Position numbers and translations under genes: made by a program
Notes under the pieces: model-generated
Told to the model about the DNA's origin: nothing
The model's input: only the letters and a program-made list of their open reading frames with translations
Database searches by the model: none
Shown: piece after piece, positions 48,439 to 57,389 of the stretch
Layout of the letters: every line of letters begins with the position of its first letter
How positions within the stretch are numbered: the stretch's first letter is position 1
Origin: JAVJUV01 sp047314965
Lineage (GTDB): Bacteria; Pseudomonadota; Alphaproteobacteria; Rhodobacterales; Rhodobacteraceae
Assembly (NCBI RefSeq): GCF_047314965.1
Contig: NZ_JBLBVK010000041.1
Coordinates: 72,361-136,360, forward strand
Length of the DNA stretch: 64,000 bases
Direction of reading: 5' to 3'

Positions 48439-49440
48439 TCACGCAACGCCGTAGTAATCCTTGTACCATTTAACGAAAGCGGGCACCCCGACCGACAAGG
48501 GCGTGTTGGGGCATTTCCCCGTCAGGGCCGCCAGAAGTCTCGTGTCCGACCAGGTTGCCGGCACGTCCCCCGGTTGCATATCCATCAGGTTCCGACGCGC
48601 GCTTCGCCCAAGCGCGTCCTCGATCGCCGTGATGAAACCCCCGAGTGAATCCGGTTCCGATTTGCCGATGTTGACGATCCGGAACGGGGCGACCGGGCTC
48701 AGGCTGTCGAATTCGCCGACCGCATGCACGGGCGTGCATGCGGCAAGTGCGTCTACCGCCTCGACGAGATCGTCAATGAACGTGAAGTCGCGTTTCATTT
48801 TGCCGTGGTTGTAGACGTCGATAGGACGGTCCTCGAGTATGGCCTTCACGAACTTGAAAAGCGCCATGTCGGGCCGGCCCCAGGGGCCGTAGACGGTGAA
48901 GAACCGGAACATCGTCATCGGCAGGCGATAGAGATGGGCATAAGAATGCGCCATGGCCTCTGTCGCCTTCTTGGTTGCCGCGTAGAACGACATCTGGCTA
49001 TCGGCCTTGTGCGTCTCGGCATAGGGCATTTCGGTGTTGGCCCCATAGACTGACGAGGTCGACGCCAGAAGCATGTGGGCCGGAGGATGCGCGCGCGCGG
49101 CCTCCAGAAGTTCGAAGGTGCCGGAGATGTTGGAATCGAGGTAGGAGCGTGGCGCTTCGATTGAATAGCGGACGCCGGCCTGCGCGGCGAGGTGGACCAC
49201 CACTTCGGGCCGGTAGGTGCCGAAAACCTCGGACAACAGCCCCGGACGTTCGATCCGGTCTTCGATCTCGACATAGGCATCGTGGCTTGCAAGCCTGCGC
49301 GCCCGGTCTCGCTTCAGCCGGGGATCGTAGTACTCGCTGAAGCAGTCGATACCGACCACGCGCCAGCCTTCCGAAAGCCAGCGTTCTGCAACGCGTGCGC
49401 CGATGAAACCCGCGGAGCCTGTGACGACGGCCGTCTTCAC
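48439..49440 (-). CDS. NAD-dependent epimerase, probable UDP-glucuronate 4-epimerase (LspL-like)
   Basis: 333-aa extended SDR. 'VVTGSAGFIGARVAERWLSE' binds NAD; 'LASTSSVYGANTEMPYAETH' and 'MSFYAATKKATEAMAHSYAH' supply the Ser-Tyr-Lys triad; 'FRFFTVYGPWGRPDMALFKF' is the signature of UDP-GlcA C4-epimerases giving UDP-galacturonate. Adjacent ugd supplies its substrate. The start is GTG 49440, overlapping the rfbA stop (GTGA); the open frame to 49650 is a shadow of rfbA. Confidence 0.88.
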   Translation of the reverse strand: MKTAVVTGSAGFIGARVAERWLSEGWRVVGIDCFSEYYDPRLKRDRARRLASHDAYVEIEDRIERPGLLSEVFGTYRPEVVVHLAAQAGVRYSIEAPRSYLDSNISGTFELLEAARAHPPAHMLLASTSSVYGANTEMPYAETHKADSQMSFYAATKKATEAMAHSYAHLYRLPMTMFRFFTVYGPWGRPDMALFKFVKAILEDRPIDVYNHGKMKRDFTFIDDLVEAVDALAACTPVHAVGEFDSLSPVAPFRIVNIGKSEPDSLGGFITAIEDALGRSARRNLMDMQPGDVPATWSDTRLLAALTGKCPNTPLSVGVPAFVKWYKDYYGVA

Positions 49441-50315
49441 TCGGTTTCGCCCGCGATCTGGCGCAGGTACGCTCCATAGGCGTTCTTGCCCAACGGTTCG
49501 GCGGCGCGCAAAAGGTCGTCGCGGCTTATCCAGCCCTGCTCGAATGCGATCTCTTCGGGCGATCCCGACTGGAGTCCTTGCCGCGCGGTGAGCGTGCGCA
49601 CGAAATTGCCGGCGTCGAGCAGGGAGCCATGTGTGCCGGTGTCCAGCCACGCATAACCGCGCCCCATCCGTTCGACGTTCAGGAGACCTTCGTCGAGGTA
49701 GGATTGGAGCAGGTCGACAATCTCCAGTTCGCCCCGGGGCGAAGGCTTTACCCTTGCTGCGCGCTCGGACGCCCTCCCGTCCAGGAAGTAAAGCCCGGTC
49801 ACGGCGTAGTTCGATGGCGGCTTGGCCGGCTTCTCGATGATCCGGGTGACTTTTTCGCCCTCGTAGTCGAGGACCCCATAGCGCTCGGGATCGGCGACCC
49901 GGTAGCCGAATACGGTGCCGCCCAGGGTTTGCTGGTCCGCACGGTTCAGAATGTTCGGCAGGCCATGGCCGAAGAAGATGTTGTCGCCAAGCACCATGGC
50001 CGAGGGAGCGCCGTCGAGGAAGGCTTCAGCCAGCAAATAGGCTTGCGCAAGCCCGTCGGGCGAAGGCTGCACGATCCATTCGAACGACAGGCCCCATTGG
50101 CTGCCGTCGCCCATAAGACGCTGGAACTGCGACTGGTCATCCGGGGTGGTGATGATGGCGATCTCGCGAATTCCGCTCAGCATCAGCACCGAGAGAGGAT
50201 AATAAATCATCGGCTTGTCATAGATCGGCAGCAGCTGTTTCGAGACACCGATCGTGATCGGGTAAAGCCTCGTGCCGGACCCGCCAGCCAGGATGATGCC
50301 TTTACGGTTCGTCAT
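49437..50315 (-). CDS. rfbA: glucose-1-phosphate thymidylyltransferase RfbA
   Basis: 292 aa; makes dTDP-glucose from dTTP and glucose-1-P. The nucleotidyltransferase motif 'GIILAGGSGTRLYPITIGVS' with 'KQLLPIYDKPMIYYPLSVLM', 'VLGDNIFFGHGL' and 'YAWLDTGTHGSLLDAGNFVR' is standard. ATGA and GTGA overlaps with neighbours show tight translational coupling in the rhamnose operon. Confidence 0.97.
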   Translation of the reverse strand: MTNRKGIILAGGSGTRLYPITIGVSKQLLPIYDKPMIYYPLSVLMLSGIREIAIITTPDDQSQFQRLMGDGSQWGLSFEWIVQPSPDGLAQAYLLAEAFLDGAPSAMVLGDNIFFGHGLPNILNRADQQTLGGTVFGYRVADPERYGVLDYEGEKVTRIIEKPAKPPSNYAVTGLYFLDGRASERAARVKPSPRGELEIVDLLQSYLDEGLLNVERMGRGYAWLDTGTHGSLLDAGNFVRTLTARQGLQSGSPEEIAFEQGWISRDDLLRAAEPLGKNAYGAYLRQIAGETE

Positions 50316-51166
50316 ACTCGCAACTCCTTCAACACCTCTGCCAAACCAGCCTTCCAGTCCGGACGCGCGATCCCGAACTCCTGCTCGAGCGTCGTGCAGT
50401 CAAGCCGCGAATTCATCGGCCTCGGGGCAGGGCGCGGGAAGTCGCTTGTCGGAATGTCCCGCACCTTCGCAGGAATGTCGGATTGACAAAAGATCTCACG
50501 CGCGAAATCGGCCCAGCTCACGTCGGGAGCGCCAGAGAAATGATACACCCCGCCCGCGTGACCGTCCACCATCGCGCCGGCGACGGCGTAAAGCGCATCG
50601 GCGATTGCGGCCGCCGGTGTCGGCCCGCCGATCTGGTCCGCGACGATCGTCAGTTCGCCGTTCGCTGCCCCCAGCCGAAGCATGGTCTTGACGAAGTTTG
50701 TGCCGTGCGCGCTGAAAACCCACGATGTGCGCAGTATCGCAGCCCGTGCCGACGAGTCCTTGATGCCACGTTCGCCCAATTCCTTGCTGCGGCCATAGGC
50801 CGACAGCGGGGACATCGGCTCATCCGGTCGTCGCGCGGCTTGGCCTCCGCCGTCGAAAACGTAGTCTGTGGACACATGGAGCAGCGGGACGCCAATCTCG
50901 GCGGCAGCCTCGGCCAGGGCCCGGACGGACGTTCCGTTGACCGTGTCGGCAACCTCGGGCTCTGTCTCCGCCCGGTCGACGGCGGTGTAGGCCGTTGCGT
51001 TGACGATGACATCGGCCCTGACCTTGCGGGCGACGTCCCGCACAAGGGCCGGCATCATGAATTCTGCCTTGTCGCGGCCGTAGACATCCAGCGCGACGTT
51101 TTCCGGCGCCCGGCGGATCAGTTCGGACGCGACCTGGCCGGTTTGACCGAACAGTGCGATCTTCAC
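50312..51166 (-). CDS. rfbD: dTDP-4-dehydrorhamnose reductase RfbD
   Basis: 284-aa SDR, final step to dTDP-L-rhamnose. 'KIALFGQTGQVASELIRRAP' binds NAD(P)H, 'VIVNATAYTAVDRAETEPEV', 'LLHVSTDYVFDGGGQAARR' and 'SAYGRSKELGERGIK' (Tyr-x3-Lys) are conserved. Start GTG 51166 overlaps the rfbB stop (GTGA); the open frame back to 51214 lies within rfbB. Confidence 0.96.
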   Translation of the reverse strand: MKIALFGQTGQVASELIRRAPENVALDVYGRDKAEFMMPALVRDVARKVRADVIVNATAYTAVDRAETEPEVADTVNGTSVRALAEAAAEIGVPLLHVSTDYVFDGGGQAARRPDEPMSPLSAYGRSKELGERGIKDSSARAAILRTSWVFSAHGTNFVKTMLRLGAANGELTIVADQIGGPTPAAAIADALYAVAGAMVDGHAGGVYHFSGAPDVSWADFAREIFCQSDIPAKVRDIPTSDFPRPAPRPMNSRLDCTTLEQEFGIARPDWKAGLAEVLKELRV

Positions 51167-52197
51167 GACTTGGTTCCTCTGCGTTCCATGGCGACTTCGA
51201 GAAGCGGACGCCACCAGTCTTCATTGGCCAGATACCAGTCCACGGTGCGCGCCAGGCCTTGTTCCAGCGTGACCGAAGGGCGCCAGCCCAGTTCCTCGCG
51301 AATCCGGGTTGGATCGATGGCATAGCGCAGGTCATGGCCAGGCCGGTCGGTCACGAACACGATCAGCCTGTCATGGGGCGCGGCATCTGGCCGGCGTTGG
51401 TCCAGCAGGGCGCAGATGGTGCGGACGAGGTCGATGTTCCGTGCCTCGTTCTCGCCGCCGATATTGTAGCTGCGTCCGACCTTGCCTTTTTGCAGAACGA
51501 GCAGAAGCGCGTCGGCATGATCCTCGACATAAAGCCAGTCACGAACGTTTTCGCCCGCACCGTAGACCGGGATCGGCCTGCCGTGGAGCGCATTCAGGAT
51601 CACGACCGGGATCAGCTTTTCCGGGAAGTGGAACGGACCATAATTGTTCGAACAGTTGGTCAGCACCACCGGCAGCCCGTAGGTCTCGTGCCAGGCGCGC
51701 ACGAGGTGATCGCTGGAGGCTTTCGAGGCGGAGTAGGGGCTGCGCGGATCGTATGGAGTATCCTCAGTGAACTTGCCCTCGGGCCCCAGCGAGCCGAACA
51801 CCTCGTCCGTCGAAATATGGTGGAATCGGAAGTCCTCGGGCCTGCCGTTCGCCGTCCAGTAAAGGCGGGCTGCCTCGAGCAGCGTATAGGTTCCCGTCAC
51901 GTTGGTTTCGATGAAGGCCGCCGGGCCGTCGATGGAGCGATCCACATGGCTTTCGGCTGCCAGATGCATCACGGCATCGGGCCTGTGTGTCGCAAACACC
52001 CGGTCCAGTTCCGGCCGGTCGGTGATCGAGACCTGCTCGAAAGCATATCCGGGCGCATCCGAGACCTGCGCCACGTTGGCAAGATTGGCGGCATAGGTCA
52101 GGCAGTCGACGTTGACGACATCATGGCCCTCGCGGATCGCCTGGCGAATGACCGCCGAGCCGATGAAGCCGGCGCCTCCGGTGACAAGAATTTTCAT
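51163..52197 (-). CDS. rfbB: dTDP-glucose 4,6-dehydratase RfbB
   Basis: 344-aa extended SDR. 'KILVTGGAGFIGSAVIRQAI' (NAD), 'AESHVDRSIDGPAAFIETNV', 'HISTDEVFGSLGPEGKFTED' with the catalytic Asp-Glu, and 'YSASKASSDHLVRAWHETYG' are diagnostic. Converts dTDP-glucose to the 4-keto-6-deoxy sugar. ATG 52197 overlaps the rfbC stop by 4 nt. Confidence 0.97.
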   Translation of the reverse strand: MKILVTGGAGFIGSAVIRQAIREGHDVVNVDCLTYAANLANVAQVSDAPGYAFEQVSITDRPELDRVFATHRPDAVMHLAAESHVDRSIDGPAAFIETNVTGTYTLLEAARLYWTANGRPEDFRFHHISTDEVFGSLGPEGKFTEDTPYDPRSPYSASKASSDHLVRAWHETYGLPVVLTNCSNNYGPFHFPEKLIPVVILNALHGRPIPVYGAGENVRDWLYVEDHADALLLVLQKGKVGRSYNIGGENEARNIDLVRTICALLDQRRPDAAPHDRLIVFVTDRPGHDLRYAIDPTRIREELGWRPSVTLEQGLARTVDWYLANEDWWRPLLEVAMERRGTKS

Positions 52198-52751
52198 GAG
52201 GCCTCCCACGAAAACGGCGTGTCGAAGTCTTGAAACGCCTCGGCTTCAGCATCCTTGCCCGAGAGGATCGGTGCCTGCTTCAGCCCCCAGTCGACACCGC
52301 AGCTATCCCAGCGGACCGCGCCGTCACACTCGCGAGAGTAATAGTCGTCGACCTTGTACGCGATGATCGTGTTTGGCTCGCGAGTGACAAAGCCATGCAG
52401 CAGACCCTGCGGGATCAGAAGTTGCAGGCCATTCTCGAAACTCAGATCGATACCGAAATGTTGCCCGAAAGTAGGTGAACCGCGTCGCGCATCAACAACC
52501 ACGTCGAACAGGGAACCTTGCAGGCAAGAAACGAGTTTGCTCTGGGCATGTGGCGGCGACTGGTAGTGCAGTCCGCGAAGGGTTCCCGGCTTGGCCGAAA
52601 GCGACATGTTGTCCTGGACGAAATCGATGTCGATTCCGATCCCGGAAAGGGTCTTGCGGTTCCAATTTTCGCAGAAGAAACCGCGCTCGTCCCCGTGCCG
52701 TTTCGGCTCAAGCACCAATACTCCGGGTATACTCGTCTCGTGGGCTTTCAT
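52194..52751 (-). CDS. rfbC: dTDP-4-dehydrorhamnose 3,5-epimerase RfbC
   Basis: 185-aa cupin epimerase. 'IPGVLVLEPKRHGDERGFFC', 'FVQDNMSLSAKPGTLRGLHY' with the catalytic His, 'PQGLLHGFVTREPNTIIAYK' and 'VDDYYSRECDGAVRWDS' are the family pattern. First gene of the six-gene nucleotide-sugar operon. Start ATG 52751; the frame is open to 52820 but the family begins near MKAHETSIPGV. Confidence 0.96.
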   Translation of the reverse strand: MKAHETSIPGVLVLEPKRHGDERGFFCENWNRKTLSGIGIDIDFVQDNMSLSAKPGTLRGLHYQSPPHAQSKLVSCLQGSLFDVVVDARRGSPTFGQHFGIDLSFENGLQLLIPQGLLHGFVTREPNTIIAYKVDDYYSRECDGAVRWDSCGVDWGLKQAPILSGKDAEAEAFQDFDTPFSWEAS

Positions 52752-52965
52752 AAGCACTCCGTCACCAAACTCGTGTGGTCCATAACAGGAGACGATTTCT
52801 GCGTCACCCTTCTGGTTCAAAGGCTTTGCCAGGAGACCTTGTCTCGTGGCGTTTGGGGAACATTTACAAGTACTTGTCCGAAGCGGAGCCTCGGATGGTC
52901 AACTCTTGGGTGAATACCGTTGCATGTTTCGGTCTCTGCACCGCCGCTTTCGGATCCCTTGTCAG

Positions 52966-53795
52966 TTATCTGCCGATTTCACGCGCTAAAGCCAGAGGCA
53001 ATTCCCAGCGGTTCAAGGCGTAAACGTGCAGCGCCGGGGCGCCGTAGGACTCCAACCGCCGAGCATGTTCCAGCAATACCTCCGCCGCCAGCTCCTCATG
53101 GTCCTCTGCCGAGTGTCCGGGGTTCGAGAACATCCGTGCGAGATCGTCGGGGACGCGTGTTCCATTGGCCTTTGCAAAGCTCTCGATACGGGCCCAGTTG
53201 TTGATCGGCATGAGCCCCGGCACGATGGGCGCATCCACCCCATGCCGCTCGCAGGCATCCAGAAACCGCGCATAATGCGCCGGATCGAGAACGAACTGAC
53301 AGATTGCGCGGGATGCCCCCGCATCCAGCTTTCCCTGAGATGGTCGATATCCGCATCAAGCGATCCCGCCTCGGGGTGCGTCTCCGGATATGCGGCAACC
53401 GATATCTCGAAATCGCGCCGCTCCTTCAGCGCCGCAACAAGCTCCGAGGCGTGGCTGAAACTGTCAGTGCTCATCCCACCCTCGCGGGGCAGGTCGCCGC
53501 GCAAGGCCAAAATGCTCGAAATACCGTCCTGCCAAAGCTGCTCGGCCATCTCGAGTGCATCCGCGCGGCTGTGCCCCATGGCGATCAGGTGAGCCATCAC
53601 CGGGCGACCGCTGTTCTCAACGATCGCCTTTGCCGTTTCATGGGTGCCGCCGTGGGTGCTTCCGCCGGCTCCCATGGTCACGGAAAACCCCCCGCTCGCC
53701 ACGTCGGCAAGGCGTTCGACGGTTTCCGCCAATGCGGCGCGACCAGCCTCGCTTCCCGGAGGAAACATCTCGAAACTCAGCGGCAGCTTTTTCAT
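52966..53795 (-). pseudogene. metF: metF (5,10-methylenetetrahydrofolate reductase) with a frameshift
   Basis: Frame 1 from ATG 53795 gives 'KLPLSFEMFPPGSEAGRAAL', 'GGFSVTMGAGGSTHGGTHET', 'DGISSILALRGDLPREGG' and 'EISVAAYPETHPEAGSLDAD', clear MetF. Near 53329-53337 (minus-strand CAGGGAAAGCTG) a base is missing. The next frame continues KLDAGASRAICQFVLDPAHY, then 'VDAPIVPGLMPINNWARIES' to a stop at 52966. Restoring one base gives an intact FAD-dependent reductase of about 276 aa. It is either a real recent frameshift or a sequencing error in a homopolymer-like run. Confidence 0.88.
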
Positions 53796-54161
53796 AGTGT
53801 CGCCATCTTACACAAGTGTTCGGACCATGATGCCAGAGTGCGTGCCATGCACCAAGAATGATGAAACGACAGATAGCAATCCACCGGGTCCGACCATGAC
53901 CCGTCTCTGCTCCAGGACTCGCCATCTGCAAGTGAGGGCGTGTGTGAGACATGCGGCGGGCGTGCCTGCTGCGAGGAGCAGGGCGCGGACGCCAAGCCCC
54001 GATTGGCGCGCAAGGTGTCGATCGGCTTGGCGCGTTGGCATGGGAGCATCGTGGCTTTCGGCCTTTGCAGACCGGGTCCTCATACACCTGCCCGGGCTTT
54101 ATCTGGAGCCTTGCCGAGACCAGTCTACCCACCAGCGAGCATCTTGCAAAAGGTGAGGTCC
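53796..54161. other. 366-bp stretch without a recognisable gene
   Basis: Between the metF start and the zinc-ribbon pseudogene. Open frames exist on both strands but none has family features or a good ribosome-binding site, and composition is mixed. It may hold eroded sequence belonging to the decayed stretch that extends to tRNA-Cys. Confidence 0.4.
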
Positions 54162-54491
54162 ATGCCGCCACGCCATCGCCGTCTGGAAAATGCGCTCGCC
54201 GAATTCGCATATCAGGAATTTGCTTCGCATGTCCTGATCGACCCTGATGAGACGATCGGTATTGTGTCTTCCAAGTCGGTCAGAAAGACACGCCGGTCTC
54301 CAAAGGCGGGCGCGGCGGTTTCTCGGCAGCCATCCTCGGACGGTGAACGGCAATGGTTTCTCTGACCAGCTCGGGGCTGTGGTCGCCGGGTCACCATCCT
54401 CCATGGCGCGGCTATCTTCGCGTGCCGCCATTGCAACCGGCTGGCTTATCTCTCTCCACTGCAACCGTCATCTATTGGCTATGAGTTCTGA
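54162..54491 (+). pseudogene. zinc-ribbon protein interrupted by an in-frame TGA
   Basis: From ATG 54162 (AGGTGAGG upstream) the frame reads to a TGA at 54363 in the context ERQWFL-stop-PARGCGRRVTILHG, then on through 'AAIFACRHCNRLAYLSP' to a stop at 54489. The C-x2-C...C-x2-C pattern with CRHC and LAY is a conserved feature of a family of short uncharacterised zinc-ribbon proteins, in which the position of the stop is a Cys (WFLCP). A single base change Cys to TGA would thus explain the break. Confidence 0.65.
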
Positions 54492-54636
54492 CCCTGGAGT
54501 GGAATTGTGGCAGATCCCGCGGTCCATAGATTTCAGCAACGAAAATACCGGTAAAACCAACCGAACCACTGAGGTACTTCAGAGGGAAAGAAGCCCCCAA
54601 ATGGATTTTTTTTAGAAGGCCGAGATCGGCACTTGG

Positions 54637-55020
54637 TTAGGCTCCGATAATTTCCAGATTACTCAAGACAATCGCTGCCCAAACGCCGGCCGGGATCAAT
54701 GCCGTCAGCAGAACAGCCGCAGAACCGAGATCCTTCGCGACGCGTGAAAGTTCGTGATGCTCGAAACCTATGCGGTCGATAGTTGCCTCGATCGCAGAGT
54801 TTATTACTTCGACGATCATCAAGAGGAGGACGGAGCCAATCATTAAGGCACCTTGCACGACTGACGATGCCAACATGGCAGCGGCCGGGAAAGATGCCGC
54901 AAACAGAAACACCTCCAGGCGGAATGCCTCTTCGCGCCTCCAGACGTCGACAAGTCCATTGCAGGAATGGCCCCAAGCAGCCTTAAGGCGAGCCACACCG
55001 CTTTTTGTCGGTTGTTTCAC
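54637..55020 (-). CDS. dgkA: diacylglycerol kinase DgkA
   Basis: A 127-aa three-helix membrane kinase phosphorylating diacylglycerol to phosphatidate. 'EEAFRLEVFLFAASFPAAAM' and 'VEVINSAIEATIDRIGFEHH' with 'ELSRVAKDLGSAAVLLTAL' contain the catalytic/metal Glu residues and the conserved AKDxGSAAV. GTG start at 55020 with AAAGGAGAAGG upstream; an ATG at 55062 overlaps the upstream gene. It lies 38 nt after an LtaS/MdoB-like transferase gene, which would release diacylglycerol as a by-product. Confidence 0.93.
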   Translation of the reverse strand: MKQPTKSGVARLKAAWGHSCNGLVDVWRREEAFRLEVFLFAASFPAAAMLASSVVQGALMIGSVLLLMIVEVINSAIEATIDRIGFEHHELSRVAKDLGSAAVLLTALIPAGVWAAIVLSNLEIIGA

Positions 55021-55058
55021 GATGCCTTCTCCTTTGCCAGGCGCCCAACTGAACCTCA

Positions 55059-56726
55059 TCAAAACTTTAAGTGTTGTTCGGTGAATTTGAAATATTCGTC
55101 ACAATCCGCGTCACAAGGGATGATTTCGGGAGTTCCTTGCGAGTTGCGGCGGATGATATCTCGCGTCGGCAGGAGTACGGCATTCCGCGTTTCCCAAAAC
55201 ATGCTCTGCCCCAGGACCGGTTGGCGTGGCGGAACGCCGAAGGCCTCGAGAATTGTTGGAAATAGGTCAATGCTCCCAAAGACATTGGGGATTTCGACGC
55301 CTTCAAAGTCGCCATGGCAGATCATCAAAGGTATCCGATATCTGCTTAGCTCATCGTCTGTGGCATGCAAATAGCTGGGATGATCGGCCATAACTATAAA
55401 GAGATTTTCGCCTCGTTCAAAACCAGAAGCCTGGAGGTCAAATAGCGCTTCGATCATCCGGTCGACCTCGCTCATCGTCGCAAGATAATCGACACGGATA
55501 TCTTGCCCTCGAGAAATCGAAAAATTCTCCGCTGTCGCGACCGAGTAGCCTTGGTATGGTCCGTGAGACTGAAAGTTAAAGAAGTAATGGAGCGATTTCT
55601 CTGAGGTCAGAAGCGAGTTCGAAAGCCAATCTCGAGCAAAATCGACCTCTTCCGCTCGGTCAAGTGGATCAAGAAATCGGGTTTCCAGTGCAGCGATCTG
55701 CTCATAAGCCCCCCCTCTACCGTAGAAGCCGCGCTGATTATTGTGGGCAAAAGTCGATCTGATTTCGTGCGAGGCCAGCACTTCATAAAGCGTATCAACG
55801 CGAGAAAAGTCGAAGTGCTTCAAGGAGGGAAGCCGAGTGGACGGGATCAGGCCTGTCGCAATAGAGAATTCGGCATCCGACGAACCGCCAGCACCCTTCA
55901 TCGTAAAAAAATTCTGGTAGTTTAGACATCTTTCGCGAAGACTCGAAACGAAAGGCATTGTCGGGATATCGGATAGACGCGCATCGATGGCGGTCGTGTC
56001 GAATGACTCGATTTGCAGAATGGTTACCCTTGACACCTTGGGAATCTCGGAAATGAACGCTTTCTTGGGAGGTCCTGGCTCCTTCACAAATTGGGCGATC
56101 TTTCCCGGATAGTCGGACGGCTCTTCGAGGTAACCTCCACCGAGTCTCAGCCACTCGGTCAGCGATACATAGCTGAATACAACCGGTCCGAAACGCCGGA
56201 GGACTGTTACATTGCCAAATTTCTCGCTTCCCGATGGCCCCCCGAAGGAATGAAGACTTATGACAAAAAGCAAGGCAGGAACGACTAGTATGGCCGTGCC
56301 TAACTTAGGGATGGGTGTGTTCAGAACTTGCCAAATCAGCAAAGCAAATAGGGCTACAAGAGAAATTTCACGCCATCCGAATAATTGCCCGAAGTAGTGG
56401 TCGGACACTTCTCCGAGATCTTGCGCATTGCGTAGGTCGAACGCGTATAACTCGGGTACAAATCCAAAATATGGAAAGTATCCAACAAGAAAAACCGCGT
56501 AAATAAAGAAGCCAGCAATAAGTATGAAACCCAGCGCTCGCAGCACGAAGCTTCGCGATTGAGCCAAAACGACTGGGACGAAAAGAACAAGAATGTGCGC
56601 ACCGGCGACAAAGATCTTGGCTGTCTGCGCAACAGGATCTTGGTTAGCAGAGAAAACGAAGAGAGCCGAATAGAGAACCACACCGGACAAGTAGATTGTC
56701 AAACATAACAATACGAAACGCCACAT
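55059..56726 (-). CDS. LtaS/MdoB-like sulfatase-fold phosphoglycerol/phosphoethanolamine transferase
   Basis: 555 aa. Four or five membrane helices in the first 165 residues ('AGAHILVLFVPVVLAQ', 'ALGFILIAGFFIYAVFLVGY'), then a periplasmic sulfatase domain from about 233 ('VTILQIESFDTTAIDARLSD', 'NFFTMKGAGGSSDAEFSIAT', 'HNNQRGFYGRGGAYEQIAAL', 'FNFQSHGPYQGY', 'LFIVMADHPSYLHATDDELS'). The nucleophile position, Thr in LtaS, is Ser282 here. Base composition is visibly AT-richer than neighbours, suggesting acquisition by transfer. Coupled with dgkA. Likely moves a phospholipid head group onto a glycan. Confidence 0.82.
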   Translation of the reverse strand: MWRFVLLCLTIYLSGVVLYSALFVFSANQDPVAQTAKIFVAGAHILVLFVPVVLAQSRSFVLRALGFILIAGFFIYAVFLVGYFPYFGFVPELYAFDLRNAQDLGEVSDHYFGQLFGWREISLVALFALLIWQVLNTPIPKLGTAILVVPALLFVISLHSFGGPSGSEKFGNVTVLRRFGPVVFSYVSLTEWLRLGGGYLEEPSDYPGKIAQFVKEPGPPKKAFISEIPKVSRVTILQIESFDTTAIDARLSDIPTMPFVSSLRERCLNYQNFFTMKGAGGSSDAEFSIATGLIPSTRLPSLKHFDFSRVDTLYEVLASHEIRSTFAHNNQRGFYGRGGAYEQIAALETRFLDPLDRAEEVDFARDWLSNSLLTSEKSLHYFFNFQSHGPYQGYSVATAENFSISRGQDIRVDYLATMSEVDRMIEALFDLQASGFERGENLFIVMADHPSYLHATDDELSRYRIPLMICHGDFEGVEIPNVFGSIDLFPTILEAFGVPPRQPVLGQSMFWETRNAVLLPTRDIIRRNSQGTPEIIPCDADCDEYFKFTEQHLKF

Positions 56727-57258
56727 CCGATGGATTCCTCAATCGTCAAGTCTGAACCGCTGCTCCATGGAAGCGATCCGTTCTTGAAGGAGAGTGGAAC
56801 GCCCAATGGGATGTCAACACTAATGCAAATATCTTTGGTATTTTTGTTGGGGAAGTTGCGACAGCAAAAGCTGTGTCCAACGAGTGTTTCGTTTCGCAAC
56901 AATTTTCTTTTGCACCTTTCGTCGCGTTTCGGCGCTCGGGCAAATCAACTCCTTTTAGGGGGCAGGCAGGGGTCGGGGTCCCCTCCCCACAGGGTCATCC
57001 CCGGCTTGCCTGCCCCTGAGCAGCCTGTCCTCAAGTTGCTGGGAGCCTCCGAGGATGCGTTTTCCATTGCCACGCCCCGAATAAGGGCCGGGGATCGGCC
57101 CTCGGCGTACCCGCAGATCTCCGATAGATGGCTCTCCCAAAGGCGCTGGCGGCGACACGCCGATCCCAGACCGAGGATTTGTCACAGACGCCGAGCGGCC
57201 CCTGCGCAACCGTCCGGTGATGGCGCTCTGGCGGACGAAAGGCGCGCCCTGTTGCGCT
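56727..57258. other. gene-poor stretch upstream of the LtaS-like gene
   Basis: 56727-56950 is AT-rich and likely holds the promoter of the minus-strand LtaS-like gene. 56955-57258 turns abruptly GC-rich. I see an inverted repeat GGGGCAGGCA (56959-56968) / TGCCTGCCCC (57007-57016) that could fold a long hairpin. Open frames here show no family features. Probably a patchwork left by mobile-element decay. Confidence 0.45.
56959..57016. repeat. long imperfect inverted repeat
   Basis: Arms GGGGCAGGCA and TGCCTGCCCC, 10 bp and perfect, separated by 38 nt of G/C-rich sequence that can also pair internally. It marks the sharp change in base composition between AT-rich and GC-rich DNA. It could be a terminator or a mobile-element end; nothing decides between them. 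Confidence 0.4.
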
Positions 57259-57269
57259 GCTTGAGCGGC

Positions 57270-57389
57270 GTAACGCCGGGGGAGGAGTTCGTCGAAGCGT
57301 GTGATCTTGTGGTCGGTGATTTGGCTGAGCACCCGTGTAAGCCAGGTTTGTGGATCGACGTCGTTCAGCGTGAAACTGTATGCGGATTC
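57270..57389 (-). pseudogene. IS66 transposase C-terminal remnant
   Basis: Minus-strand translation gives AYSFTLNDVDPQTWLTRVLS and QITDHKITRFDELLPRRYA. This is the C-terminal signature of IS66-family TnpC (typically LNxVDPxxWLxxVLxRIxDHPxxRIDELLPW). No DDE core, zinc finger or accessory tnpA/tnpB remains. The scrap is 79 nt from tRNA-Cys. Confidence 0.8.

Noticed and set aside
54363..54365. Selenocysteine UGA in the zinc-ribbon gene
   Set aside because: No stable hairpin immediately downstream and no selenium genes in the window; a nonsense mutation in a decaying region is simpler.
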